Below are positions 1 through 7,364 of a stretch of DNA of 33,882 nucleotides, one piece after another. Numbering within the stretch: position 1 is the stretch's first letter; each line of letters opens with the position of its first letter. The position numbers and the translations under genes are program-made. Under the pieces are notes generated by a model. The model was not told where the DNA came from, made no database searches, and saw only the letters and a program-made list of their open reading frames with translations. Source of the DNA: Planctomycetota bacterium (GTDB lineage: Bacteria > Planctomycetota > UBA1135 > GCA-002686595); NCBI GenBank assembly GCA_016220035.1, contig JACRIO010000206.1, positions 1-33,882 on the forward strand, in the 5' to 3' direction.

Positions 1-46
1 CACGGGATGGGTGCCGCCGTGCTATGACCGACTCGCCTTGGGGGCG

Positions 47-86
47 AACGCGCGCGGCGCGGCTCGTGAGCCGCGCCTCGCGCGTT
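47..86 (-). terminator. Long GC hairpin ending the leftmost minus-strand unit
   Basis: The arms 47-54 and 79-86 (8 bp) and 56-65 and 68-77 (10 bp) form one nearly continuous stem interrupted by a single mismatch at 55/78, with a 2-base loop at 66-67. It begins about 22 bases after the stop codon of the minus-strand gene ending at 109. There is no clear T-tract, so this is either a non-canonical terminator or an RNA-stabilising hairpin. Confidence 0.55.
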
Positions 87-108
87 TCCGTCGTGCGTCC
101 GCGGTGGA

Positions 109-1317
109 TCAGTGCAGGAGCCGGTCCGCCTCGTGCAGCGCGTCGAGCGCGCGCTCTTCCTCCGCGGTGAGTTCGCGCCCCCGGTAGGTGCGGTCGTCGT
201 AGGCGCGGATCCCGTGCAGCGCGAGGTAGCGGTCGAACCAGCGGCGCGCCTCGAAGCGTCCGTACGCGGCGTCGCTCGTCGTCGCGGCGATCCAGATCGC
301 TTCCTCGCTCAGTGGATCGAAGGCCGCGGCTTGCGACGCGATGCGCGCGGCGCGTTGGCGGCGCTCGGACTTGCCCAGCGCGGCGACGGACTTGGAGACG
401 GCGGTCGAGGGCGCGCGGTCGGGATCGAGCTCGCGCGCCGACGGGAGGAGCTCGCCCGCCCGCGCGAGCGCCGTCGTGCGCGCGCCGAGATCGTCCTCGA
501 ACCGGTCCGCGAAGGCGGTCGTGAACAAGGGGCGCGCCATCGCGTCCTCCGCGTCGTCGAGCCGGTCGAGGATCGGCGCGAGCTCGCGCTCGATGTGCTC
601 GTGCTGATGCGTGCGCGTGATCATCAGGATGCGCTCGTGGTCCACCTGCCACGGCGCGTTCGCGCCGAGCGCGCACGGCAGATCACGCAGCGCCTGGAGG
701 TCGAGCCGGATCGCGCGCAGCCGCGCGGCCGCGAGGTCGCAGCGCTCGCAGAGCGCGCCGATCTCCGCGTCCGTGAGGTCGACCCAGCCGTCCGTCTGCG
801 CCGCGAACAGGTCGAGGGCCCCGCGGACGTCCGCGAGCTCGCTCCCGACGCCGTCGATCACGCGCGAGCGCGTGCGGAAGCGCTGGTCCGTGAGCAACCG
901 TGCGAGCAAGTCCGCGGGAGCTCCACCGGAGCGCAAGACGCGCGGGACGTCGGTCGAGAGCTCGCGAAAGCGCCGACCGAGCGCTTCGGGGTGCGCCTCG
1001 CCCGGTTCGAGCGTCGCGTACCAACCGCACTCGCGGTAGCGCGCGTCGATCGCGCCGAGCTCGAGCTCGACGTCGTGCGCGAGATCGCGCAGGCCCCCGA
1101 GGAACGCGCGGTCTTCGGGAGCGTTCGAGCGCAGGAGCCGCTCGACGTCGCGCCGTGTGCGGCCGTAGCCGAACCCGCGCGCGCCGTCCTGCGCTCGCGG
1201 CGCGCCGAACTCGTCGGCCCGCGCGCGCGCGGCGGTCCGGGCCGTCGGACTGGTCGTCTTCGCGCCCGCCGTGACCGGCGACGACGCGAACATGGAAAGG
1301 ATGAGCACTGCCAGCAT
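109..1317 (-). CDS. Secreted alpha-helical protein of unknown function (402 aa)
   Basis: I do not recognise this protein. The start chosen at 1317 gives an N-terminus MLAVLILSMFASSP that looks like a signal peptide (cleavage near residue 19) and is preceded by a GAGGGG ribosome-binding site. An upstream in-frame ATG would add about 48 Arg/Pro-rich residues that look non-coding. The mature part is predicted to be mostly helical and rich in Ala, Arg, Asp and Leu, with a few scattered Cys. A C-terminal stretch (about residues 325-375) resembles a single TPR-like helix pair. It lies 52 bases downstream of the gene ending at 1370 on the same strand and is probably co-transcribed with it. The strong hairpin at 47-86 follows it. 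Presumably it is exported to the periplasm; no catalytic motif is visible. Confidence 0.7.
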   Translation of the reverse strand: MLAVLILSMFASSPVTAGAKTTSPTARTAARARADEFGAPRAQDGARGFGYGRTRRDVERLLRSNAPEDRAFLGGLRDLAHDVELELGAIDARYRECGWYATLEPGEAHPEALGRRFRELSTDVPRVLRSGGAPADLLARLLTDQRFRTRSRVIDGVGSELADVRGALDLFAAQTDGWVDLTDAEIGALCERCDLAAARLRAIRLDLQALRDLPCALGANAPWQVDHERILMITRTHQHEHIERELAPILDRLDDAEDAMARPLFTTAFADRFEDDLGARTTALARAGELLPSARELDPDRAPSTAVSKSVAALGKSERRQRAARIASQAAAFDPLSEEAIWIAATTSDAAYGRFEARRWFDRYLALHGIRAYDDRTYRGRELTAEEERALDALHEADRLLH

Positions 1318-1369
1318 GGGAACCCCTCGTGGAGCGCGAAGGGAATCCCTGCCAGGAAGGGCGCCGTCC

Positions 1370-2341
1370 TCAGACGAACGGTCCGCCCGCCCCCTCGCGC
1401 TCGGCCTCGAATCTCGTGGGCCGATCTTTCGGAGGGACGACGGGGGTGGTCTTGAGCCCATCCTGGAGATCCAGCCCGAGCGCCGGCCGCTTCAACGCGA
1501 ACGGAAGCTCCGACCGGGAAAACTTGGACGCGTCCGCGCTCGGGAACGGCGTCGCCGCGCTCCGCTGCGCGCGCACTGCTTCGAGCGCGGGCCCGAGCGC
1601 GCGCCGCGCGAGCGCGATCAGACGCGAGAGTCGGGTGAAGCCGGCCGTCGGCAGCCGACGCGCGAGCGTCACGGCGTCCGCGGTGGCGAGCTGATCCATC
1701 GAGCGCACGCCGGCCGACGCGAGCTCCGCCACGAAGGCCGCGTCGAGGCCGTCGAGGTCGTGGGCGTGCAGGGGTGCTCCGAGTTCCTCCGCTGGAACCA
1801 CGGCGAGCTCCTCCCCGCGCTCCTCCGGCCGCGAGCGCGCGAGGCGCGGTGCCGCCGCGGACTCCGGTTCCTGCTCCGGCGCTTCGGACGCCGTCTCCTC
1901 GACGTCGCGCTGCCGCCACGCATCGACGACGCGCTGGACGAGGCGTTTTTCGCGCGCGGGGAGCTCGACCGCAAGGCTCTCGCCGGGCTGGGCCGCGCTG
2001 TGCATCTCGCGCGCGTCGATCTCGGGGTTGAGCACGGAGTCCGCGATCTCGGCGCGCGCGCTCGGCAGCGGTGCACGCGGTTCCTCGTGGTCGAAGGCCG
2101 GGGGCGGCGCGCTCTCGCTCAGGGTTTCGCCCAGGGGTTCGCCGTGCAGGCGCTCGCGCAATCCGCGCGCCTCGCGCTGCAACCGCCGCGCGGACGCGGG
2201 CGTGCACGCGAGGATCTGGGCGGCGCGCTCGGCATCGAGCCGCTCCAGCGCCTCGAGTGTCGCGCACCCCGCCTGGCGCAGGCGCTTCAGCGTCGCCGGA
2301 CCATCCGCGTGCAACGTACACAGGAGAGCCATCGCATCCAT
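1370..2341 (-). CDS. Helix-hairpin-helix (DUF4332-like) repeat protein (323 aa)
   Basis: Two similar segments, about residues 5-65 and 194-249, each carry a pattern like 'L-x-x-AGC/GV-x-T-L-x-x-L...A-x-x-A-x-x-L': paired short helices around a Gly turn, as in helix-hairpin-helix and DUF4332-type domains. These usually bind DNA or act as protein interaction modules. The segments are separated by a roughly 130-residue Pro/Glu/Ala-rich linker. The start at 2341 has a GAGGTG ribosome-binding site 8 bases upstream; an in-frame ATG three codons later (2332) is possible. No signal peptide is seen, so it is probably cytoplasmic. It is first in a unit with the secreted protein at 109-1317. The family call is by pattern only. 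Confidence 0.6.
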   Translation of the reverse strand: MDAMALLCTLHADGPATLKRLRQAGCATLEALERLDAERAAQILACTPASARRLQREARGLRERLHGEPLGETLSESAPPPAFDHEEPRAPLPSARAEIADSVLNPEIDAREMHSAAQPGESLAVELPAREKRLVQRVVDAWRQRDVEETASEAPEQEPESAAAPRLARSRPEERGEELAVVPAEELGAPLHAHDLDGLDAAFVAELASAGVRSMDQLATADAVTLARRLPTAGFTRLSRLIALARRALGPALEAVRAQRSAATPFPSADASKFSRSELPFALKRPALGLDLQDGLKTTPVVPPKDRPTRFEAEREGAGGPFV

Positions 2342-2745
2342 GGGATCCGCACCTCGCGCCCACCCTCGGGCGGCACGCGTCGGTGTAGACAAAGGCGGGG
2401 CGGGAAACCAGAGCCGACCTCGTGACGTGCCCCCGCCGCGCTGCGGGATCTTCCCTGGTCGAGTCCAGCGTGACGGCATCCGCGAGCGCCCCGGGTTTCC
2501 GAGCGAGCGGCCGACCCCATGGGAACCGCCCGCTCGACAGGATGCGTCGATCCGCCGCACGCCTCGAAGCGCGCGCGGAGCACCCGTCGATCGTCGACCC
2601 ATTCGTGACGTCGATCGTCGCGGGCGGGCGGAAGCGCGCTGTCGAGCTGGGGTCGGCGGCCGGCGGCCGCGAGCCGCCGGGGCGCTTTGACACTGCACGA
2701 CACCGGTGAGAAGCTCCCGCGCAGAACCGCAACTGGCCGACGCCC
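2342..2745. other. Divergent intergenic region, 404 bases
   Basis: This region separates the divergent genes starting at 2341 (minus) and 2746 (plus), so it should hold both promoters. I see a TTGACA box at 2687-2692 for the plus side and a weak TACACC box on the minus strand (2382-2387), 41 bases before the minus start. A 7-bp inverted repeat (2661-2667 with 2673-2679) lies just upstream of the TTGACA box and could be an operator. Open frames here are Arg-rich shadows; I find no gene. Confidence 0.4.
2687..2715 (+). promoter_or_regulatory. Possible sigma70-type promoter of the hydrolase gene
   Basis: A perfect TTGACA box at 2687-2692 is followed after 17 bases by GAAGCT (2710-2715), which matches the -10 consensus only at positions 2 and 6. 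The start codon is 30 bases further on. The -35 box is good and the -10 box poor. Confidence 0.3.
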
Positions 2746-3759
2746 ATGACGATGCTCCTCACCCTCATCGCGACCCTCTCCCGCCCCGCACTCCAGGACA
2801 AGCCCGCCGCGCCGGCCCCGATCGTGACGACGGCGGAGCAGACGACGCTTTGGCCGCTCGCGAAGCTCGCGCGGCCCAAGTTCCCCGACCTGCCGGCTGC
2901 GACGCAGGTCGAGGGCGTCGCCTGTCACGCGGTCGAGCTCGCGTGGCCGCGCGGGGCGAGCAAGCTCTGGATCTACGTTCCCGCCGACGCCAAGCCCAAG
3001 GCCACGCCGTGCGTGCTCGTCGCGCCGGCGGGCAGCAACCTGATGTTCGGCATGACGCTCGGCGACGGCGACCGAGCCGAGCACCTGCCCTGGGCCAAAG
3101 CGGGCTTCGTCGTCGTTGCCTACGAGCTCGAAGGCGCCATGCCGGAGGAAGACCGGCAGACGGACGAGAACGTGTTCCGCCAACTCCACCGCTTCGCCGA
3201 CAGCTGGGCCGGAATCCAGGACGCGGAGGCGGCGCTGGAGTACGCGCTCGCCAAGCTGCCGATGGTCGATCCCGCGCGGGTTTTCGCCGCCGGCCACAGC
3301 TCCGCGGCGACGGCGACGATGCTATTCGCGCAGCACGAGCCGCGGCTGCGCGGAGCTTGCGCGTTCATGCCGATCGTCGACGTGCCCACGCGCATCCCCG
3401 ACGAGACCGAGGCCACGATCGAGGCGCAGATCCCCGGCTGGAGCGCCTTCCTCGCGCGGATCTCTCCCGACCGGCACGTGACCGACTTGCGCGTTCCCTT
3501 GTTCCTGTTCGGCGCCGAGGACGACGACAACGTGCGGTACGCCGACGTCGCTGCGTTCGCCGAGAAGGTGAGGGGCTCGAAGCGGGAGGTCGTCTTCGAG
3601 CACGCGGCCGAGGGCGGCCACTACCAGGCGATGATCGACGCCGGACTCCCGCGCGCGATCGCATGGGCGCAGGCGCTCCCGCCACGCGGAGCACCGGGCA
3701 AGCCGGCCGACGCGCAGGGCAAACCCGCGAAGCCAGCCAAGGAGAAGTCGAAGGGCTGA
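2746..3759 (+). CDS. Secreted alpha/beta hydrolase, dienelactone-hydrolase/peptidase-like (337 aa)
   Basis: An alpha/beta hydrolase fold is indicated by a beta-rich N-terminal half with LVAPAG (about 91-96), a nucleophile elbow GHSSA (Ser185), an acidic residue after the LFLFGAEDDD strand (Asp259-261) and a late GGHYQ His (His292). Together these form a complete Ser-Asp-His triad. The N-terminus is hydrophobic (MTMLLTLIATLS) and is probably a short export signal; ATG at 2752 is an alternative start. The last 25 residues are a Lys/Pro/Ala-rich tail. The substrate is unknown; family members hydrolyse esters, lactones or peptides. No ribosome-binding site is clear. It stands alone, divergent from the gene at 2341, and is followed by a small hairpin and the repeat element. 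Confidence 0.8.
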   Translation: MTMLLTLIATLSRPALQDKPAAPAPIVTTAEQTTLWPLAKLARPKFPDLPAATQVEGVACHAVELAWPRGASKLWIYVPADAKPKATPCVLVAPAGSNLMFGMTLGDGDRAEHLPWAKAGFVVVAYELEGAMPEEDRQTDENVFRQLHRFADSWAGIQDAEAALEYALAKLPMVDPARVFAAGHSSAATATMLFAQHEPRLRGACAFMPIVDVPTRIPDETEATIEAQIPGWSAFLARISPDRHVTDLRVPLFLFGAEDDDNVRYADVAAFAEKVRGSKREVVFEHAAEGGHYQAMIDAGLPRAIAWAQALPPRGAPGKPADAQGKPAKPAKEKSKG

Positions 3760-3771
3760 GCACGCGGGGAG

Positions 3772-3787
3772 CTTCTCCAGGGAGAAG
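3772..3787 (+). terminator. Small hairpin after the hydrolase gene
   Basis: The arms 3772-3778 and 3781-3787 are perfectly complementary (7 bp) with a 2-base loop, 12 bases after the stop at 3759. No T-tract follows. Confidence 0.3.
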
Positions 3788-3871
3788 ACCCTCGGGCAGA
3801 GGCCCCTCGACCGAGGCGGCCAGCGCACGGGTCAGGACGATCCATCGACGCGCACCGTCGGTGTCACGTCG

Positions 3872-4098
3872 GAATCCAGACCGCCTGACACAGCCCCAGC
3901 CGAGGAGCCGTTGGACCGGTGATCGGCGCTTGTTTCCCCGAGGGAATCGCTGGTCTGCGGTCGCCGTCCGTGGGCCTCGGGGTGCGCACCCAAACCTGTC
4001 CGCATTGCTTGCGCGCGCTGGCGAGGGCGGGGAGATGGCCGCCCAGGACCGCCGCACCGACCCGATCGCGCTCACGCCAAGCCTGGAGGTCTGGACTC
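3872..4098 (+). mobile_element. Small inverted-repeat element, MITE-like, copy 1
   Basis: The left end 3872-3890 (GAATCCAGACCGCCTGACA) is an inverted match to 4313-4331 (18 of 19 bases) and, more weakly, to 4080-4098 (14 of 19). Its closest relative is the sequence at 33695 onward. That copy matches the left end at 17 of 19 bases and shares a 25-base identical block, 3979-4003 with 33805-33829, containing the perfect 12-bp palindrome GGGTGCGCACCC. The element has no convincing open frame, so it would be non-autonomous. The right boundary is uncertain: 4098 gives a 227-bp unit, 4331 a 460-bp unit. No target-site duplication is obvious. It is not a named IS that I recognise. Confidence 0.5.
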
Positions 4099-4218
4099 CC
4101 GGACGATCGATGGGCGAACGCGCGCGGTCCGAGCGATCGGATTCCCCACTTCCGATCTCGGCGATGGTCGGCCGAGGGTTCCCGAATCAACATCGAGATC
4201 ATCCGCGGGTTCGTGCTC

Positions 4219-4331
4219 GTGCACTCGATCCTGTCCGCTCCCTCGGCGTGCCGAGGCAGGGGTGTAGGAGGTGGACGCGGAGTCGACCGAACCGGAGGCG
4301 GTCGCGCACCCCTGTCAGGCGATCTGGATTC
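4219..4331 (+). repeat. Degenerate right-hand half of the same element
   Basis: Bases 4219-4239 match the core of the 33805 copy at 17 of 21 positions and include CCTGTCCGCT. The distance from this core to the terminal motif TGTCAGGCGATCTGGATTC (4313-4331) is 83 bases. The corresponding distance in the first copy is 86 bases (3995 to about 4081). The left half of this copy is not recognisable, so it is either a truncated copy or the far end of a longer element starting at 3872. Confidence 0.4.
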
Positions 4332-4409
4332 AGCAGGGACGGATGGAGTCGATCCAGCAGCTTCGCGAGGGGCGTCCGATGGATTCGAGCCGCGATGGTG
4401 ATGCGCGTA

Positions 4410-5633
4410 TCACCCCCGCGCCCGCACCTTCACCGTCTCCCCCACGGTGTTCATCATCCGCCGCAGCTCGTCGTAGTCCGAGTGCTGCATGCGGATCCAC
4501 GCATTGGCCATGTATCCGCCGCCGACGGACTGCGTCGGCGTGCCGGGGGGCGGGAGGTAGTAATCGATGATCCACCGCCCGTACGCGTGCTGCACCTTGT
4601 CGAACCCGTCGTAGCCCGTGATGCGGCCGTCGCACTCCGGACGCAGCGCGATCATCCCGCCGGCGCGCGCGCGCGAGGGCTTCGACTCCGTGCGACCGTG
4701 CACGATCGCCTTCGCCCACTCCACGTACAGATCGAGGTCGTTCGCCGCGCCGTAGACGTCCCACACGCGCACTCCCGGAGGACGGCAACCGATCTCGCTG
4801 AACTTGAGGCCCTTCGGCCCGAAGAACCACTCCATGTGCGTCGCCGACGTCCCGATGCCGAGCGCTTGGATCACCTTCTGGCCCATCGCCTTAACCTCGG
4901 CGTAATCGGGTGCGTCCATCCGGTTCGTCAGCACGATCTGCGGCGAGATCCACCGTGTGCGCATCGCCTCGAGGACGTTCGGGTAGTAGTGGCAGATGAA
5001 GTCGTGCTGCACGCGGCCTTCGATCGAGAGCGTGTCGTAGAAGCCCTCGTGGCCCTCGATGAACTCCTCCACCGCGATCGGGGCGCCCTTGTCGACGCGC
5101 GTCGAGCGGAGCGCGGCCTCGAGCTCGACGTCGTTCGCCACCTTGCTCGTCCCCGACGCGCCCGCGCCGTCGCGCGGCTTCAGGATGAGCGGGTAGCCGA
5201 CCTTCTTCGCGAACGCGCGCACTTCGCTCGCGTCGCTCGTGCCGATCGACTGCGCGCACGGGACGCCCGCAGCGCGCAGCGCTTCCTTCATCGCGGGCTT
5301 GTCGCGACAGAGGAACGCCGTGCGCGTGCTCGTCCCGGGGATCGAGCAGCGCTCGCGCACGGTCGCGGCGGCCTGGATGTGCGCTTCGACGGTCGCTTCG
5401 AGCCGGTCGACCCACCCGCGCGCCTGGATGCGGCGCACGGCGTCGTGGAGCCCCTCCTCGTCGACGACGGAGCGCACCTGCTCGTACCCGGCCAGCCAGT
5501 CGCGCATCTCGGAGTCGAGCGCGCTCGCCGGCGCCTCGCCGATCGCCGTGACGCGCGCGCCGACGGCCTTCAACGCGCGCGGGAACTCGCGCTGGTTCCG
5601 GGGGAAATTGGGTTCGACGAAGATCACGTGCAT
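4410..5633 (-). CDS. ATP-grasp ligase, paralogue 1 (407 aa)
   Basis: A predicted ATP-dependent carboxylate-amine or carboxylate-thiol ligase. An N-terminal Rossmann-like pre-ATP-grasp domain (about 1-100) leads into the ATP-grasp core. The core shows RDKPAMK (110-116), the nucleotide-binding lysine in YPLILKP with a glycine loop (148-159), VEEFIEGHEG (188-197), and the metal-binding THMEWFF...EIGCRPPG (265-287). About 120 C-terminal residues follow. It belongs to the same subfamily as the proteins at 10396 and 11753. The substrate is unknown. ATG at 5633 is preceded by GGAG. It begins 95 bases after glycogen synthase on the same strand with no visible promoter between, so co-transcription with glgA is likely. 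It is probably cytoplasmic. Confidence 0.85.
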   Translation of the reverse strand: MHVIFVEPNFPRNQREFPRALKAVGARVTAIGEAPASALDSEMRDWLAGYEQVRSVVDEEGLHDAVRRIQARGWVDRLEATVEAHIQAAATVRERCSIPGTSTRTAFLCRDKPAMKEALRAAGVPCAQSIGTSDASEVRAFAKKVGYPLILKPRDGAGASGTSKVANDVELEAALRSTRVDKGAPIAVEEFIEGHEGFYDTLSIEGRVQHDFICHYYPNVLEAMRTRWISPQIVLTNRMDAPDYAEVKAMGQKVIQALGIGTSATHMEWFFGPKGLKFSEIGCRPPGVRVWDVYGAANDLDLYVEWAKAIVHGRTESKPSRARAGGMIALRPECDGRITGYDGFDKVQHAYGRWIIDYYLPPPGTPTQSVGGGYMANAWIRMQHSDYDELRRMMNTVGETVKVRARG

Positions 5634-5728
5634 GGGGGTCTCCGATTGCGGAGCGCGCGATCGCGCTCGCGGCTCGTCTTCGATGTGAGGGCTCGTTTGG
5701 AGGCTCGTTTCCGGTTCGGGGTCGTCGT

Positions 5729-7189
5729 TCAGCGGCCGAGGAGCCGCTCGTAGAGCGCCTCGTACTGCCGCACCTGCTTCTCCCACGAGAAGTCCTGCGC
5801 CATCCCGTTCTGCACGAGCCGGTTCCAAGCCTGCTCGTCGCGCCAGACGCCGAGCGCGCGCGCGATCGCGTCGAGCAGCGCCTCGCCCTTGAACTCGTCG
5901 AACAGGAAGCCCGTGCCCGCGCCGGTGCGGCCGTTCCACTCCTGCACGGTGTCGGCGAGGCCGCCGGTGCGCCGCACGATCGGCACGGTGCCGTAGCGCA
6001 GCGAGTACATCTGGTTCAAGCCGCACGGCTCGTAGCGCGACGGCATGAGGAAGAGATCCGCGCCGGCCTCGATCGAGTGCGAGAGCGCCTCGTCGTAGCC
6101 CGTCGCGTACGCGACCTTGTCGGGGAAGCTCCGCTGGAGGCTCGTGAAGAAGTTCTGGTAGCGCTCCTCGCCGCTGCCGAGCACGACGAGCCGCACATCC
6201 TGCCGGTGGAGCACGACGGGCAGCGCCTCGGCCGCGAGCTCGAAGCCCTTCTGCGCCGTGAGCCGCGACACGATGCCGAACACGGGCGCGTCGGGTCCCG
6301 CGGCGAGGCCGTACTTGGCGAGCAGCGCAGCGCGGCACGCGCGCTTCCCCTTCAAGTCCTTCGGCGAGTAGCGCGCGGGGATGAGCTCGTCGTGGCGCGG
6401 ATCCCACACGTCGTAGTCGACGCCGTTCACGATGCCGACCAACGCGTCGCGCCGCGCGCGCAGGAGTCCTTCGAGGCCCATGCCGAGCTCCGGCGTCTGG
6501 ATCTCCTCCGCGTACGTCGCGCTGACCGTCGTCACCGCGGTCGCGTAGAGCAGGCCCGTCTCGAGGAAGCCGATTTTGCCCTCGCGCAGGTGTTCTTGAT
6601 GGAGGAGGTTCGCGAAGTGCTCGAAGCCGAGGTCGTGGAGCTTGTCCGCGCCGACGATCCCCTGGTAGCCGATGTTGTGGAGCGTGAGCACCGTCTTCGT
6701 CGACTGGAACATCCGGTCCCAGCCGTACACCGTGCGCAGGTAGAGCGGGATCAGGCTCGCGTGCCAGTCGTTCACGTGGAACACGTCGGGCGCCCACTTC
6801 GACCACTGGCAGAGCTCGATCGCCGCGCGGTTCAGGAGCACGAAGCGCAGGTGCTCGTCCTGGTCCTGCGTGTAGATCCCCTCGCGGTCGTAGAGCTCGG
6901 GACAGCGCACGAACCACACGCGCGTCTTCGAATCGGGGAGCTCCGTGGTCGACACGCTGAACCACGTGCGCTTCGAACCGAGCGTGATCGGGACGTCCTG
7001 CAGGCCGGGGACGGGCTCGAGCTTCCACTTCCCCTGTTGAACACGTTGATAGAGCGGCATGACGAGCCGCACGTCGTGCCCCTTCTTGCCGAGGTGTCGC
7101 GCGAGCGCCGCGGCGACGTCCGCGAGGCCGCCGGTCTTGGCGAAGGGCGCGGCTTCGGACGAGACGATGCAGACCTTGAGTGCGCTCAT
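5729..7189 (-). CDS. glgA: Glycogen synthase, ADP-glucose-dependent (486 aa)
   Basis: A GT5-family enzyme that transfers glucose from ADP-glucose to the growing alpha-1,4-glucan chain. The N-terminal KTGGL motif (18-22) is the ADP-glucose-binding signature, HVNDWHAS lies near residue 160, and the C-terminal GT-B domain carries GIVSRL, PSRYEPCGLNQMYSLRYG and RRTGGLADTV, including the catalytic Glu region. Its length matches normal GlgA (about 470-500 aa). The start MSALKVCIVSSEAAPF is the family's usual N-terminus; GGAG lies upstream. It leads a likely unit with the ATP-grasp gene at 4410. Its substrate supplier, glgC, lies about 20 kb away at 25949-27232. No branching enzyme is present in the window. 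Confidence 0.95.
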   Translation of the reverse strand: MSALKVCIVSSEAAPFAKTGGLADVAAALARHLGKKGHDVRLVMPLYQRVQQGKWKLEPVPGLQDVPITLGSKRTWFSVSTTELPDSKTRVWFVRCPELYDREGIYTQDQDEHLRFVLLNRAAIELCQWSKWAPDVFHVNDWHASLIPLYLRTVYGWDRMFQSTKTVLTLHNIGYQGIVGADKLHDLGFEHFANLLHQEHLREGKIGFLETGLLYATAVTTVSATYAEEIQTPELGMGLEGLLRARRDALVGIVNGVDYDVWDPRHDELIPARYSPKDLKGKRACRAALLAKYGLAAGPDAPVFGIVSRLTAQKGFELAAEALPVVLHRQDVRLVVLGSGEERYQNFFTSLQRSFPDKVAYATGYDEALSHSIEAGADLFLMPSRYEPCGLNQMYSLRYGTVPIVRRTGGLADTVQEWNGRTGAGTGFLFDEFKGEALLDAIARALGVWRDEQAWNRLVQNGMAQDFSWEKQVRQYEALYERLLGR

Positions 7190-7209
7190 GCCGGGGGGCT
7201 CCGCGCGGC

Positions 7210-7215
7210 AGTGTA
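7210..7215 (-). promoter_or_regulatory. -10-like box of glgA
   Basis: The minus strand reads GCTACACT here, with TACACT at 7215-7210, 20 bases before the glgA start codon. The same octamer lies upstream of the genes at 11753 and 16254. No TTGACA-like box lies 17 bases further upstream. Confidence 0.45.
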
Positions 7216-7281
7216 GCGGCGCGGGTGCGCGCGGTCGCGCCGACGAGCGCGCCGCGGACGAAGCACGCCGCCGGTAATGCC

Positions 7282-7314
7282 GCGAGGCCGACGGCACTTC
7301 GCCGTCGGCCTCGC
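7282..7314 (-). terminator. Perfect 14-bp hairpin after the secreted PPC protein gene
   Basis: The arms 7282-7295 and 7301-7314 are perfectly complementary (14 bp) around the 5-base loop ACTTC. It lies 50 bases beyond the stop codon of the minus-strand gene ending at 7365 and before the glgA promoter region's distal side. There is no T-tract. Confidence 0.5.
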
Positions 7315-7364
7315 TGCTCGTCGTGAACGGAACGCTCGGGGTCAGCCGACCCGTCGCGCCTCGA

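Larger units (their letters stand above)
3760..4409. other. Gene-free 650-base stretch
   Basis: It begins with a small hairpin (3772-3787) and is then mostly occupied by the repeat element at 3872-4098 and a related degenerate copy at 4219-4331. A 7-bp stem with a 2-base loop lies at 4241-4256 inside the second copy. Open frames across it are short, lack ribosome-binding sites and do not resemble known proteins. I see no gene. Confidence 0.6.

Noticed and set aside
20-30. GCTATGAC at the left edge as a promoter box
   Set aside because: It lacks the final T of the motif, and no plus-strand gene follows it.
858-2879. A 673-residue minus-strand open frame
   Set aside because: It overlaps the two better-supported minus-strand genes in another frame and is an Arg/Ala-rich shadow typical of GC-rich DNA.
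2706-5753. A 1015-residue plus-strand open frame
   Set aside because: It runs through the hydrolase gene, the repeat element and antisense to the ATP-grasp gene. Its composition is Arg-rich and has no recognisable domain.
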